Shown piece after piece: positions 11,101 through 21,130 of a DNA stretch of 64,000 nucleotides. A model generated the notes under the pieces. The model was not told the origin of the DNA, ran no database searches, and saw only the letters and a list, made by a program, of their open reading frames with translations. The position numbers and the translations under genes were made by a program. The DNA is from Pithys albifrons albifrons. Taxonomy: Eukaryota; Chordata; Aves; Passeriformes; Thamnophilidae. Location of the stretch: the NCBI RefSeq assembly GCF_047495875.1, contig NC_092487.1, positions 1 to 64,000 of the forward strand. The letters are read 5' to 3'. Every line of letters begins with the position of its first letter. Positions within the stretch are counted from its first letter, which is position 1.

Positions 11101-14100
11101 TGTACACCAAGAACCCCCCAAACCCTTCCAAGCCCCTCCCATACCTGAGGTTCCCAACCAAGAACCCCCCAAACCCTTCCAAGCCCCTCCCATACCTGAG
11201 GTGCCCAACCAAGAACCCACCAAAGCCCTCCAAGCCCCTCCCCTACCTGAGGTGCCCAATGTTGTACACCAAGAACCCCCCAAACCCTTCCAAGCCCCTC
11301 CCATACCTGAGATTCCCAACCAAGAACCCCCCAAACCCTTCCAAGCCCCTCCCATACCTGAGGTGGCCAACGTTGGAGACCAAGAAGCCACCAGAGCCCC
11401 TCCCATACCTGAGGTGCACAATGTTGTACACCAAGAACCCACCAAACCCTTCCAAGCCCCTCCCATACCTGAAGTGCCCAATGTTGTACACCAAGAACCC
11501 CCCAAACCCTTCCAAGCCCCTCCTCTACCTGAGGTGCCAAACCAAGAACCCCCCAAACCCTTCCAAGCCCCTCCCATACCTGAGGTGCCCAATGTTGTAC
11601 ACCAAGAACCCCCCAAACCCTTCCAAGCCCCTCCCATACCTGAGGTTCCCAACCAAGAACCCACCAAAGCCCTCCAAGCCCCTCCCCTACCTGAGGTGCC
11701 CAACCAAGAACCCACCAAAGCCCTCCAAGCCCCTCCCCTACCTGAGGTGCCCAATGTTGTACACCAAGAACCCCCCAGAGCCTTCCAAGCCCCTCCCATA
11801 CCTGAGGTGCCCAATGTTGTACACCAAGAACCCCCCAAACCCTTCCAAGCCCCTCCCATACCTGAGGTTCCCAACCAAGAACCCCCCAAACCCTTCCAAG
11901 CCCCTCCCCTACCTGAGGTGCCCCACGTTGTAGAAGCGACTGGCACCGTCGGCCGAGCGCACGGCCTTGAGGGTGAACTGGGGCTGCAGCTGGCGCAGCT
12001 CCAGCAGCACCAGTGCCAGGTAGTGCACGAAGAGCAGGGCGTCCACCAGCGACACCGCGAACTGCACCACGCCCTGGTAGTCGCGGTGCCGCGAGTCCAG
12101 GATCCGGACGCCGTAGAAGAGCCAGTAGGACACCACCAAGAGGAAGACCAACACCATGAGGAGGGCCCGGAAGACGAAGACGCGCGGGAGGAAGGCCTTG
12201 GGGCGGCGGAAGAACAGGGCCCAGCTGCCCAAGAGGAGGATGAGGAGTTTGAAGGCCACCGAGATGAAGAGCCCCTCGCAGGGCGTCCCGCAGGGCTCCA
12301 GCTCCTCCCTCCACAGCAGCTGGGGCAGCAGCATGAAGGCCAGGGGGGTGAGGAAGGCCAGCAGTGCCAGCGCCGCGCCCAGTGCCACGCCCAGGTGGCG
12401 GGAGCAGTCCAGGTGGGCGCTGTCCTCCATGTCCTTGGTGATGCGGGTGATGTCATCGTGGGAGATGCTGTGCTCCGACGTCCCCGTCACCACCGTGGTG
12501 GTCTCGCCCCAGTTGTCATCCTGGGGAGGGCACAGGTGGCAGGGGTTACACGGGGGGGGTGGTCCTCAAGAGGGTTGTGGGCACCCCAAGGGGGTGGTGC
12601 CCACACTGGAGCCCCTCACCCTAATTCCAGCCTGGAGCACTGTTGGGTGCCATCACCCCCAGTTGGGTGGTGGAAGATCAGACTGGGGGGATGCCAAGAT
12701 CCCACCCCAATTCCAGCATCCCACCCACCACACTTCAGTGCCAGGAGTGATGCCAGCCTGGGCTGGGGATGCAGAGATCCCATCCCAATTCCAGCATCCC
12801 ACCCACCACACGTGAGTGCCAGGAGCAATGCCAGGTGCCATCACCCACCCCATGTTGGGTGGTGGAAGCTCAGCCTGGGTTGGGGGCACACAGAGATTCC
12901 ACCCCAATTCCAGTGTTCCACCCACCACACCTTGATGCCCAGAGTGATGCCAGGCACCATCACCCCCAGTTGGATGGTGGAAGATCAGCCTGGGCTGGGG
13001 TGATGCCAAGATCCCACCCCAATTCCAGTGTCCCACCCAGCACAACTCAATGCCCAGAGCAATGCCAGGTGCCATCACCACCCCATTGTGTGGTCAAGCT
13101 CAGCCTGGGCTGGGCATTCCACCCACCACACTTCAATGCCAGGAGCAATGCCAGGTGCCATCACCCACCCCATGTTGGGTGGTGGAAGCTCAGCCTGGGC
13201 TGGGGGCACACCAAGATCCCACCCCAATTCCAGCATCCCACCCACCACACCTCAGTGCCAGGAGCAATGCCAGGTGCCATCACCCACCCCATGTTGGGTG
13301 GTGGAAGCTCAGCCTGGGCTGGGGGCACACCAAGATCCCACCCCAATTCCAGCATCCCACCCACCACACCTCAATGCCAGGAGCAATGCCAGGTGCCATC
13401 ACCCCCCATTGGGTGGTGGAAGCTCAGCCTGGGCTGGGGGCACACCAAGATTCCACCCCAATTCCAGCATCCCACCCACCACACCTCAATGCCAGGAGCA
13501 ATGCCAGGTGCCATCACCCCCCCCATTGGGTGGTCAAGCTCAGCCTGGGCTGGGCATTCCACCCACCACACTTCAATGCCAGGAGCAATGCCAGGTGCCA
13601 TCACCACCCCATTGGGTGGTCAAGCTCAGCCTGGGCTGGGCATCCCACCCACCACACTTCAATGCCAGGAGCAATGCCAGGTGCCATCACCCCCCATTGG
13701 GTGGTGGAAGCTCAGCCTCAGAGATCCCACCCCAATTCCAGCATCCCACCCACCACACCTCGATGCCAGGAGTGCTGCCAGGTGCCATCACCCCCTGCTT
13801 GGTGGGGGAGATGTCAAGACTTGGTCGGGACCTCCTGGAAAAGCCCCGGCCGGGGCTCCTTTCCGTGTTCCAGCACCGGCAAGAGCAGCTTGGGAAGTGG
13901 GAAGTCTCCTCCTCATTGGTGGGGCCAGAAGGAACATGCCCAGTTCCTGCCCCAACACAGCCAGGATGGAGTCCTTGGGATCTCCTCCCACCCCCAGAAC
14001 CTCCTCCTGCAGCCACAGAGGTGCCAAAACAACCTGGTCCTGTTTGACTCCTTCCCACACGTCTGTCTGTGTGTCCATCCTCTCCCACACCTGTCCCTGT

Positions 14101-16950
14101 GTCCATCCTCTCCCACACCTCTGTCCCCATGTCCATCCTCTCCCTCAGCCTTTCCCTCATGTCTGTCCCTCTGTCCATCCTCTCCCATGTCTGTCCCTGT
14201 GTCCATCCTCTCCCATGTCTGTTCCTCTGTCCATCCTCTCCCACACCTCTGTCCCTGTTTCCATCCTCTCCCTCAGCCTTTCCCACACCTCTGTCCTTGT
14301 GTCCATCCTCTCCCATGTCTGTCCCTGTGTCCATCTTCTCTCGCACCTCTGTCCCTCTGTCCATCCTCTCCCATACCTGTCCTTGTGTCCATCCTCTCCC
14401 ACCTCTGTCCCTCTGTCCATCCTCTCCCATACCTGTCCTTGTGTCCATCCTCTCCCACACCTCTGCCCCTCTGTCCATCCTCTCCCACCTCTGTCCCTCT
14501 GTCCATCCTCTCCCACCTCTGCCCCTCTGTCCATCCTCTCCCACACCTGTCCCTGTGTCCATCCTCTCCCATGTCTGTCCCTGTGTCCATCCTCTCCCAC
14601 ACCTGTCCTTGTGTCCATCCTCTCCCACACCTCTGCCCCTTTGTTCATCCTCTCCCACCCCTGTCCCTCTGTCCTTCCTCTCCCACGTCTGTCCCTGTGT
14701 CCATCCTCTCCCACCTCTGTCCCTGTGTCCATCCTCTCCCACCTCTGTCCCTCTGTCCATCCTCTCCCACACCTCTGCCCCTCTGTCCATCCTCTCCCAC
14801 CTCTGTCCCTCTGTCCATCCTCTCCCACCCCTGTCCCTCTGTCCATCCTCTCCATGTCCTTGTGTCCATCCTCTCCCACCCCTGTCCCTCTGTCCATCCT
14901 CTCCCACACCTGTCCCTGTGTCCATCCTCTCCCACACCTGCCCCTCTGTCCATCCTCTCCCACCTCTGTCCCTGTGTCCATCCTCTCCCACCCCTGTCCC
15001 TCTGTCCATCCTCTCCCACACCTGTCCCTGTGTCCATCCTCTCCCACCTCTGCCCCTCTGTCCATCCTCTCCCACACCTGTCCCTGTGTCCATCCTCTCC
15101 CATGTCTGTCCTTGTGTCCATCCTCTCCCATGTCTGTCCCTGTGTCCATCCTCTCCCACACCTGTCCTTGTGTCCATCCTCTCCCACACCTCTGCCCCTT
15201 TGTTCATCCTCTCCCACCTCTGTCCCTCTGTCCATCCTCTCCCATGTCTGTCCCTGTGTCCATCCTCTCCCACCTCTGTCCCTGTGTCCATCCTCTCCCA
15301 CCTCTGTCCCTCTGTCCACCCTCTCCCACGTCTGTCCCCGTGTCCATCCTCTCCCACCTCTGTCCCTGCGTCCATCCTCTCCCTGTCCTTGTGTCCATCC
15401 TCTCCCACCTCTGTCCCTCTGTCCATCCTCTCCCTGTCCTTGTGTCCATCCTCTCCCACCCCTGTCCCTCTGTCCATCCTCTCCCACACCTGTCCCTCTG
15501 TCCATCCTCTCCCACACCTGTCCCTCTGTCCATCCTCTCCCACATGTCTGTGGGAACCCTCGATGCCAGGGCTGGACTGGGCAGGCTCAGCCTCTGCCAG
15601 CGCCGGCTCCTTGGAGAGGGAAGATGAAAAGATCCGGAGCCGCCGGCGTGGGTGTCAGAGGGAGGATGAAAGGGTGGCACGGGCTCCATGGAATCCCAAG
15701 GAATTCCAGCACCTGGCACAGAGGGCACGAGGGACCTCCACGGGCAATGGAGAGACACAATACGGAGCCTCCTCCACATCAGTCCAAGCTGGCATCACCC
15801 ATAGGTGTGGCACTGATCCCTGGGGAGTGGATCCCAAGGGAATGGATGCCCAGGGGTGTTTCCCAGCCTGGGATGAGCCTCCATGGAATGCCAAGGAACT
15901 CCAGCACCTGGCACAGAGGGCACGAGGGACCTCTACAGGCAACGGAGAGACACAACATGGAGCCTCCTCCATATCAATCCAGGTTGGCATCACCCACAGG
16001 CGTGGCACTGATCCCTGGGGAGTGAATCCCAAGGGATTGAACGCCCAGGGGTGTTTTCCAATCTGGATGCCCAGGGGTGTTTCCCAGCCTGGGATGAGGC
16101 TTCATGGAATGCCAAGGAACTCCAGCACCTGGCACAGAGGGCATGAGGGACCTCTACAGGCAATGGAGAGACACAACATGGAGCCTCCTCCATATCAATC
16201 CAAGTTGGCATCACCCACAGGCGTGGCACTGATCCCTGGGGAGTGAATCCCAAGGGAATGGATGCCCAGGGGTGTTTTCCAGCCCATGGTGAGGCTTCAT
16301 GGAATGGCAAGGAACTCCAGCACCTGGCACAGAGGGCACGAGGGACCTCTACAGGCAATGGAGAGACACAACATGGAGCCTCCTCCATATCAATCCAAGT
16401 TGGCATCACCCACAGGCGTGGCACTGATCCCTGGGGAGTGAATCCCAAGGAAATGGATGCCCAGGGGTGTTTTCCAGCCCATGCTGTGCCCGGGGTGCTG
16501 TGCCAGCCGGTGCCCTTTCCTTTGCCCCCACGCTGTGGCACCAGAGCCCTCGGCCGACCCAACCAGCTGAACCAGGAAAGCTCCAGGAGCATCGGGAGCC
16601 TCTCCCACCTTGGCACCAACCTCCCCAGGCTGGCACGGAGGTGCCAATGCCATCCCCACCCCGTGCCCCTCTCACCTGCTCGTCCCCACGTGTCGACTCG
16701 TTGTCCAACAAAGGCTCTCCCGGCGCTTGGATGGTCACGGATTTGTCCCCTCGGCTCCCGTCGCGGCTCTTGGAGCGATGCCGCTCCCGCCGGTCCCTGG
16801 GGAGGCACCAGAGGGGCAGCAGGGTGGGCACAGGGGGTGGCAGCACCCGCCGGGCTCGGGGCACACCTCAGGATCTCACCTGTGCTTGCGGGAGCTGCGG
16901 GAATGGCCGGATTTGTAGGAATAGCCGGAATATTGGGATTCGTTGTCCAT
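4907..16950 (-). CDS. VANGL2: VANGL2, Vang-like planar cell polarity protein 2 (seven coding exons)
   Basis: Join of 16950-16880, 16796-16676, 12520-11913, 9321-9185, 8071-7936, 6577-6346 and 5167-4907: 1566 nt, 521 residues plus stop, the human VANGL2 length. Every junction has a GT donor and AG acceptor and keeps frame. VANGL2 is a four-pass membrane protein of the core planar cell polarity complex and binds Prickle, Dishevelled and Scribble. Visible: Ser/Arg-rich N-terminus, SEHSISHDD phospho-cluster at about 79-87, membrane segments at about 108-130, 147-168, 178-202 and 215-239, YYHDF Golgi-exit motif at 279-283, C-terminal ETSV PDZ ligand. D255 and S464, mutated in Looptail mice, are intact. 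VANGL1 is less likely, because the termini and exon 2-3 sequence match VANGL2. Start ATG sits in ACCATGG, an ideal Kozak context. Confidence 0.97.
5370..5945 (-). mobile_element. CR1 LINE 3' fragment in VANGL2 intron 7, with an internal 43-bp tandem expansion
   Basis: In reverse complement it reads as the avian CR1 3' region: GGAAGGGGCTGCCCAGGGAG, GGTGGAGTCCCCACCCCTGG, then GTGTCCAAGG. From about 5681 to 5860 a segment containing TTCCCTGGCAGAAGATCCCA is repeated four to five times at 43-bp spacing. It is oriented with VANGL2 transcription. 5168-5369 is ordinary intron. Confidence 0.85.
5985..6340. repeat. (CCCATCCCACCCCA)n pentamer-based microsatellite in VANGL2 intron 7
   Basis: About 350 bp of CCCAT and CCCAC pentamers. 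On the transcribed strand it is (GGGAT/GGGGT)n, starting about 7 nt after the exon 7 donor (GT at 6345-6344). It is G-quadruplex-prone in the nascent RNA. Confidence 0.9.
6346..6577 (-). CDS. VANGL2: VANGL2 coding exon 7, residues 358-435
   Basis: Starts with one base completing R358, then [20 protein letters not shown], and ends [11 protein letters not shown] directly before a GT donor. 232 nt. Cytoplasmic C-terminal domain, part of the Prickle/Dishevelled-binding region. Acceptor CCGACAG at 6584-6578. Confidence 0.97.
6790..7890. repeat. Minisatellite, 33-34 bp unit, VANGL2 intron 6
   Basis: About 32 copies of GGGACTGACCCCATGG + GAGAGTGACCCACATTGA with variants (GGAAAGGGACCCACATTGA, GGGAAGAGTGACC). 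The array begins about 45 nt after the exon 6 donor and stops about 210 nt before the exon 7 acceptor. 6578-6789 is G-rich non-repetitive intron. Confidence 0.95.
7936..8071 (-). CDS. VANGL2: VANGL2 coding exon 6, residues 313-358 (both end codons split)
   Basis: 136 nt encoding [10 protein letters not shown], then [20 protein letters not shown] and [17 protein letters not shown] (E313) and AGG (R358) are completed across the flanking junctions. Cytoplasmic segment with a basic cluster. Donor CCAG then GTACGG. Acceptor CTCGCAG. Confidence 0.97.
8150..9170. repeat. Purine-rich minisatellite, about 41-bp unit, VANGL2 intron 5
   Basis: About 27 variant copies of GGGCACAGAGAGGAGAGG followed by GGAGGGCAAAGGGAGGGCAA. 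A subfamily at 8755-9000 has GGAAAAGACACAGGGAGGGC instead. Almost pure A/G on the plus strand, pyrimidine-rich on the transcribed strand. It reaches to about 15 nt from the exon 5 donor. Confidence 0.95.
9185..9321 (-). CDS. VANGL2: VANGL2 coding exon 5, residues 267-313
   Basis: Begins with the base completing S267, then [20 protein letters not shown], and ends FKVYSLGE plus one base before GTGAGC. Contains YYHDF (279-283), the tyrosine motif used with AP-1/Arfrp1 for exit from the trans-Golgi in mammalian Vangl2 (family knowledge). 137 nt. Confidence 0.97.
9412..9535 (-). mobile_element. CR1 3' terminal fragment
   Basis: Reads ATCATGGAATCAGCTGGGTG, then GGAAGAGACCTCTGAGATCA and TCAAGTCCAACCC: the antisense of the avian CR1 3' end. 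The intron 4 array starts directly at its right edge. Confidence 0.85.
9536..11912 (-). repeat. Minisatellite seeded on the VANGL2 exon 4 splice donor, about 45 copies
   Basis: Units of 41-62 bp. On the transcribed (minus) strand each contains TTGGGCACCTCAG directly followed by a GTATGGGAGGGG-type donor, then GCTTGG, a GGTTTGG/GGCTTTGG stretch and GGTTCTTGG. Longer variants also carry TACAAC or CCAACG before it. The real exon 4 end (TACAACGTGGGGCACCTCAG, then GTAGGGGAGGGG) is the right-most member of the series. Most copies keep the AG/GT dinucleotide context. Confidence 0.95.
11913..12520 (-). CDS. VANGL2: VANGL2 coding exon 4, residues 65-266, four membrane segments
   Basis: 608 nt from [10 protein letters not shown] to RFYNVGHL plus the first two bases of S267. 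Holds the phospho-cluster around S79/S82/S84, all four membrane segments ([20 protein letters not shown] first; [18 protein letters not shown] second; [20 protein letters not shown] third; [20 protein letters not shown] fourth) and D255 in the DGASRF stretch. Acceptor TCCCCAG. Donor CTCAG/GTAGGG. The donor with 20 nt of exon is the founder of the intron 4 array. Confidence 0.98.
12640..13790. repeat. Minisatellite, about 118-bp unit, VANGL2 intron 3
   Basis: About ten full or deleted copies of CCACCACACCTCAATGCCAG, GAGCAATGCCAGGTGCCATC, a TTGGGTGGTGGAAGCTCAGC segment and CCAATTCCAGCATCCCACC. Several copies lack the middle part, giving about 85-bp units near 13085 and 13540-13680. 12521-12639 is non-repetitive intron next to the exon 4 acceptor. 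Confidence 0.95.
13791..14050. other. Non-repetitive intron 3 segment
   Basis: Separates two arrays. No exon, CR1 or motif recognised. Confidence 0.5.
14051..15545. repeat. Minisatellite, 24-33 bp unit, VANGL2 intron 3
   Basis: About 55 copies of CTGTCCCTCTGTCCATCCTC + TCCCACACCT with variants (CATGTCTGTCC, CTGTGTCC). Pyrimidine-rich on the plus strand. Blocks of several units recur (for example 14310-14600 resembles 15000-15250), so there is higher-order duplication. 15546-15670 is short non-repetitive DNA. Confidence 0.95.
15671..16490. repeat. Minisatellite, about 190-220 bp unit, VANGL2 intron 3
   Basis: Four copies starting at the CAAGGAA(C/T)TCCAGCACCTGG motif (about 15698, 15891, 16113 and 16306). 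Each contains GGCATCACCCACAGGCGTGG and GGATGCCCAGGGGTGTTT. The third interval carries an extra partial copy near 16060. Confidence 0.95.
16676..16796 (-). CDS. VANGL2: VANGL2 coding exon 3, residues 24-64
   Basis: 121 nt. Base G completes R24, then [20 protein letters not shown] and [20 protein letters not shown] before GTGAGA. N-terminal cytoplasmic Ser/Arg-rich region. Residue 64 is Q where human, as recalled, has R. Acceptor TCCCCAG. The intron between it and exon 2 is only 83 nt (16797-16879). Confidence 0.97.
16880..16950 (-). CDS. VANGL2: VANGL2 first coding exon, residues 1-24
   Basis: ATG at 16950-16948 in ACCATGG context. Encodes [20 protein letters not shown] then RKH and two bases of R24 before GTGAGA. 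Matches the human N-terminus except at residue 3. The 5' exon edge is upstream: acceptor AG candidates lie at 17149-17148 (CTGCAG) and 17125-17124 (TTTTCTCCTGAG), giving exon starts 17147 or 17123. Confidence 0.96.
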
Positions 16951-17100
16951 GGTGTCCGAGCGCCGGCGCTTGTGGCGCTCCAGCCCGAGGGCTCTGGGTG
17001 TGCCCACCCCGGGGAGGGCAGCCAGGGCCTCCTTGCCAGGGGGCTTCTTCAGGCCCAGGGGCACCTTCAGGAAGTCGACTGTCACCTTGAGGGTCTCTAT
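16951..17100 (-). CDS. VANGL2: Possible 50-codon N-terminal extension of VANGL2 from a near-cognate ATA
   Basis: The frame of the main ATG stays open upstream to an in-frame TGA at 17127-17125 with no in-frame ATG. An ATA at 17100-17098 has A at -3 and G at +4. The extension would read IETLKVTVDFLKVPLGLKKP, then PGKEALAALP and end ERHKRRRSDT before M1. From memory, a long Vangl2 form started at a near-cognate AUA about 50 codons upstream has been described in mammals, which this would match. A GTG at 17109 is an alternative start. Confidence 0.5.
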
Positions 17101-17209
17101 TTTGATCACCTGGTTGGGCTCTTCTCAGGAGAAAAGGGTTCGCCCACCTGCAGGTGAAGGGAAGGGTCACCTGGGGCGTGCCAGTATTGCCACCGGGAAT
17201 GTGCCAGGG

Positions 17210-18420
17210 AGGGGTCCCTGCCCACCACCCACCACCCACCCCAGCCCCATTGAGGGGTCCCTTCCCATCACCCACCACCCACCACCCACCTCAGACCCAG
17301 TGAGGGGTCCCTTCCCATCACTCACCACCCACCCCAGCCCCAGTGAGGGGTCCCTTCCTATCACCCACCACCCACCACCCACCCCAGCCCCACTGTGGGG
17401 TCCCTTCCCATCATCCATCACCCACCACCCACCACCCATCACCCACCACCCACCTCAGCCCCAGTGAGGGGTCCCTTCCCATCACCCATCACCCACCACC
17501 CATCACTGACCACCCACCACCCATCCCAGCCCCAGTGAGGGGTCCCTTCCCACCACCCACCACCCACCACCCATCACCCACCTCAGCCCCAGTGAGGGGT
17601 CTCTGCCCACCACCCATCACCCATCCCAGCCCCAGTGAGGGGTCCCTTCCCATCACCCACCACCCACTACCCACCACCCACCACTCACTAACCATCACCC
17701 ACCACCCACCTCAGTCCCAGTGAGGGGTCCCTTCCCACCACCCACCACCCACCACCCACCCCAGCCCTGCCCCACCACCCACCACCCATCACCCACCACC
17801 CACCACCCATCCCAGCCCCAGTGATGGGTCCCTCCCCATCACCCACCAACCATCACCCACCACCCATCACCCACCACCCACCACCCACCACCCATCCCAG
17901 CCCCAGTGAGGGGTCCCTTCCCATCACTCACCACCCACCACCCACCCCAGCCCCAGTGAGGGGTCTCTTCCCACCACCCACCACCCACCTCAGACCCAGT
18001 GAGGGGTCTCTTCCCACCACCCACCATCCATCATCCACCACCCACCACCCACCTCAGTCCCAGTGAGGGGTCCCTTTCCATCACCCACCACCCACCACCC
18101 ACCTCAGCCCCAGTGAGGGGTCTCTTCCCACCACCGATCACCCACCACCCACCACGCATCACCCACCACCCATCACCCACCACCCACCACCCACCTCAGC
18201 CCCACTGAAGGGTCCCTCCCCATCACCCACCAACCATCACCCACCACCCATCACCCACCACTCACCACCCACCACCCACCTCAGCCTCAGTGAGGGGTCC
18301 CTTCCCACCACCCACCACCCACCACCCACCACCCACCATAGCCCCAGTGAGGGGTCCCTTCTCATCACCCACCCCCCATCACCCACCACCCACCCCAGCC
18401 CTGCCCCACCCCAGCTCCAG
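17210..18420. repeat. Minisatellite, about 55-65 bp unit, VANGL2 intron 1
   Basis: About 20 units of CAGCCCCAGTGAGGGGTCCC + TTCCCATCACCCACC followed by a variable run of 7-bp (CACCCAC) repeats. It begins about 65 nt upstream of exon 2. Confidence 0.95.
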
Positions 18421-18735
18421 CCTCGGTGCCCACACAGCTGGCACAGCAGCAGGAAAGGAGATTTTGGGGTCATCTGGGGCGTTTTTAGGTTTATCCTGTG
18501 CCCAAGTTGAGCTGCGCTTCCCCCCCTAATTAACACCTTAATTATTAGCAGGATCATTAATTGAACTGCCAAGACAATGCCTGGGGTGGGGGCCCAAAAT
18601 AGGGGATGAGTAATTGGGTGCAGAGAAGGCTCCAGGCCCAGCTGGGCACGGGGAGCTGTGCCCGGGCACATTCCCTGCCCGGATCCGGCTCTGCAGGGCA
18701 TCGGGAATGGCAGGGAGGTGCCAGCAGCACGTGTG
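18421..18735. other. Non-repetitive intron 1 island with clustered TAATTA sites
   Basis: Within about 18525-18560 there are CCTAATTAACACC, TTAATTATTAGC and ATCATTAATTGAAC, followed by GAGTAATTGGG near 18610. The base composition differs sharply from the flanking arrays. It is a candidate homeodomain-bound enhancer. No coding potential seen. Confidence 0.45.
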
Positions 18736-21130
18736 GGAATCACACATGTGTCAATGCACACATGTGGTGCCCACCCACACGTGTGTAAATCACACACATG
18801 TAAATACACACACGGTGCCCACCCACACGTGTGTAAATCACACACATGCAAATACACACACGGTGCCCATTCACAGGTGTGTCAGTCCCACACATGGTGC
18901 CCATTCACACACATGTAAATCACACACATGTAAATCACACACATGTAAATAAACACACACGGTGCCCGCCCACACATGGTGCCCATCCACACGTGTGTCA
19001 CCGCCACACACGGTGCCCATTCACACGTATGTAAATCCCACACATGTAAATACACACACACGGTGCCCACCCACACGTGTGTCAGTCCCACACACGGTGC
19101 CCATTCACATGCATGTAAATCACACACACGGTGCCCATTCACACGTATGTAAATCCCACACATGTAAATACACACACGTGGTGCCCATTCACACATATGT
19201 AAAGCACACACGTGTAAATACACACACGGTGCCCATTCACATGTATGTAAATCACACACATGTAAATCACACACATGTAAATCACACACATGGTGCCCAC
19301 CCACACGTGTGTCATTCCCACACATTCACATGTGTGTAAATCACACACATGGTGCCCATTCACACGTCTGTAAATCCCACACATGTAAATACACACACAC
19401 GGTGCCACCCACACGTGTGTCACTCCCACACATGGTGCCCATTCACACGTGTGTGAATCACACACATGGTGCCCATTCACATGCATGTAAATCCCACACA
19501 TGTAAATACACACACATGGTGCCATCCACACGTGTGTCAGTCCCACACACGTGGTGCCCATTCACACACATGTAAATCCCACACACGATGCACATTCACA
19601 CGTATGTAAATCACACACGTGTAAATACACACACATGGTGCCCACCCACACATGGTGCCCATCCACACGTGTGTCACCGCCACACACGGTGCCCATTCAC
19701 ACATATGTAAATCCCACACATGTAAATAAACACACACGGTGCCCACCCACACATGGTGCCCATCCGCACGTGTGTCAGTCCCACACACGGTGCCCATTCA
19801 CACGTATGTAAATACACACACACGGTGCCCACCCACACGTGTGTCACTCCCACCCACGGTGCCCATTCACACGTATGTAAATCACACACACGGTGCCCAT
19901 TCACACGTATGTAAATCACACACATGTAAATACACCCACACAGTGCCCACCCACACATGGTGCCCATCCACACGTGTGTCACTGCCACACACGGTGCCCA
20001 TTCACACGTATGTAAATCCCACACGTGTAAATACACACACACGGTGCCCACCCACACATGGTGCCCACCCACACGTGTGTCAGTCCCACCCACGGTGCCC
20101 ATTCACACGTATGTAAATCACACACACGGTGCCCATTCACACACATGTAAATCCCACACATGTAAATACACACACATGGTGCCCACCCACACATGGTGCC
20201 CATCCACACGTGTGTCACCGCCACACACGGTGCCCATTCACACACATGTAAATACACACACACGGTGCCCACCCACACGTGTGTCAGTCCCACACACGGT
20301 GCCCATTCACACGTGTGTCAGTCCCACACACGGTGCCCATTCACACGTATGTAAATACACACACACGGTGCCACCCACATGTGTGTCACTCCCACACATG
20401 GTGCCCATTCACATGTATGTAAATCACACGTATGTAAATACACACACACGGTGCCACCCACACGTGTGTCAGTCCCACACATGGTGCCCATTCACACACA
20501 TGTAAATCCCACACACGATGCCCATTCACACGTATGTAAATCCCACACATGTAAATACACACACACGGTGCCCACCCACACGTGTGTCACTCCCACACAC
20601 GGTGCCCATTCACACGTATGTAAATCCCATACATGTAAATACACACACATGGTGCCCACCCACACATGGTGCCCATCCACACGTGTGTCAGTCCCACACA
20701 TGGTGCCCATTCACATGCATGTAAATCACACACATGTAAATACACACACACGGTGCCCACCCACACGTGTGTCACTCCCACCCACGGTGCCCATTCACAC
20801 GTATGTAAATCCCACACATGTAAAAACACACACGGTGCCCACCCACACGTGTGTCAGTCCCACACACGGTGCCCATTCACACGTATGTAAATCCCACACA
20901 TGTAAATACACACACGGTGCCCACCCACACATGGTGCCCACCCACACGTGTGTCAGTCCCACACACGGTGCCCATTCACATGTATGTAAATCCCACACAT
21001 GTAAATACACACATGGTGCCCACCCACACATGGTGCCCACCCACACGTGTGTCAGTCCCACACACGGTGCCCATTCACACACATGTAAATACCCACACAT
21101 GGTGCCCACCCACACGTGTGTCACTCCCAC
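18736..21130. repeat. CA/TG-rich minisatellite, mixed 24-60 bp units, VANGL2 intron 1
   Basis: Long array of modules ACACACGGTGCCCATTCACA, CGTATGTAAATCCCACACAT, GTAAATACACACA, CCCACCCACACGTGTGTCA in changing order. Alternating purine-pyrimidine (CACACGTGTG) makes it Z-DNA-prone, and each ACACGTGTG contains an E-box core CACGTG. His/Thr-rich open frames are repeat translations. Confidence 0.95.

Noticed and set aside
10372..12456. A 694-codon minus-strand open frame ending in the intron 4 array
   Set aside because: It reads exon 4 DNA in the wrong frame and then repeat units. The genuine exon 4 frame is different and splices out at 11913.
13050..16025. A 991-codon open frame rich in Ser/Pro/Cys/His on the plus strand
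   Set aside because: It spans two unrelated minisatellites in VANGL2 intron 3, antisense to the gene. Its sequence is pure repeat translation with no domain. Stop-poor GC-rich units keep all frames open.
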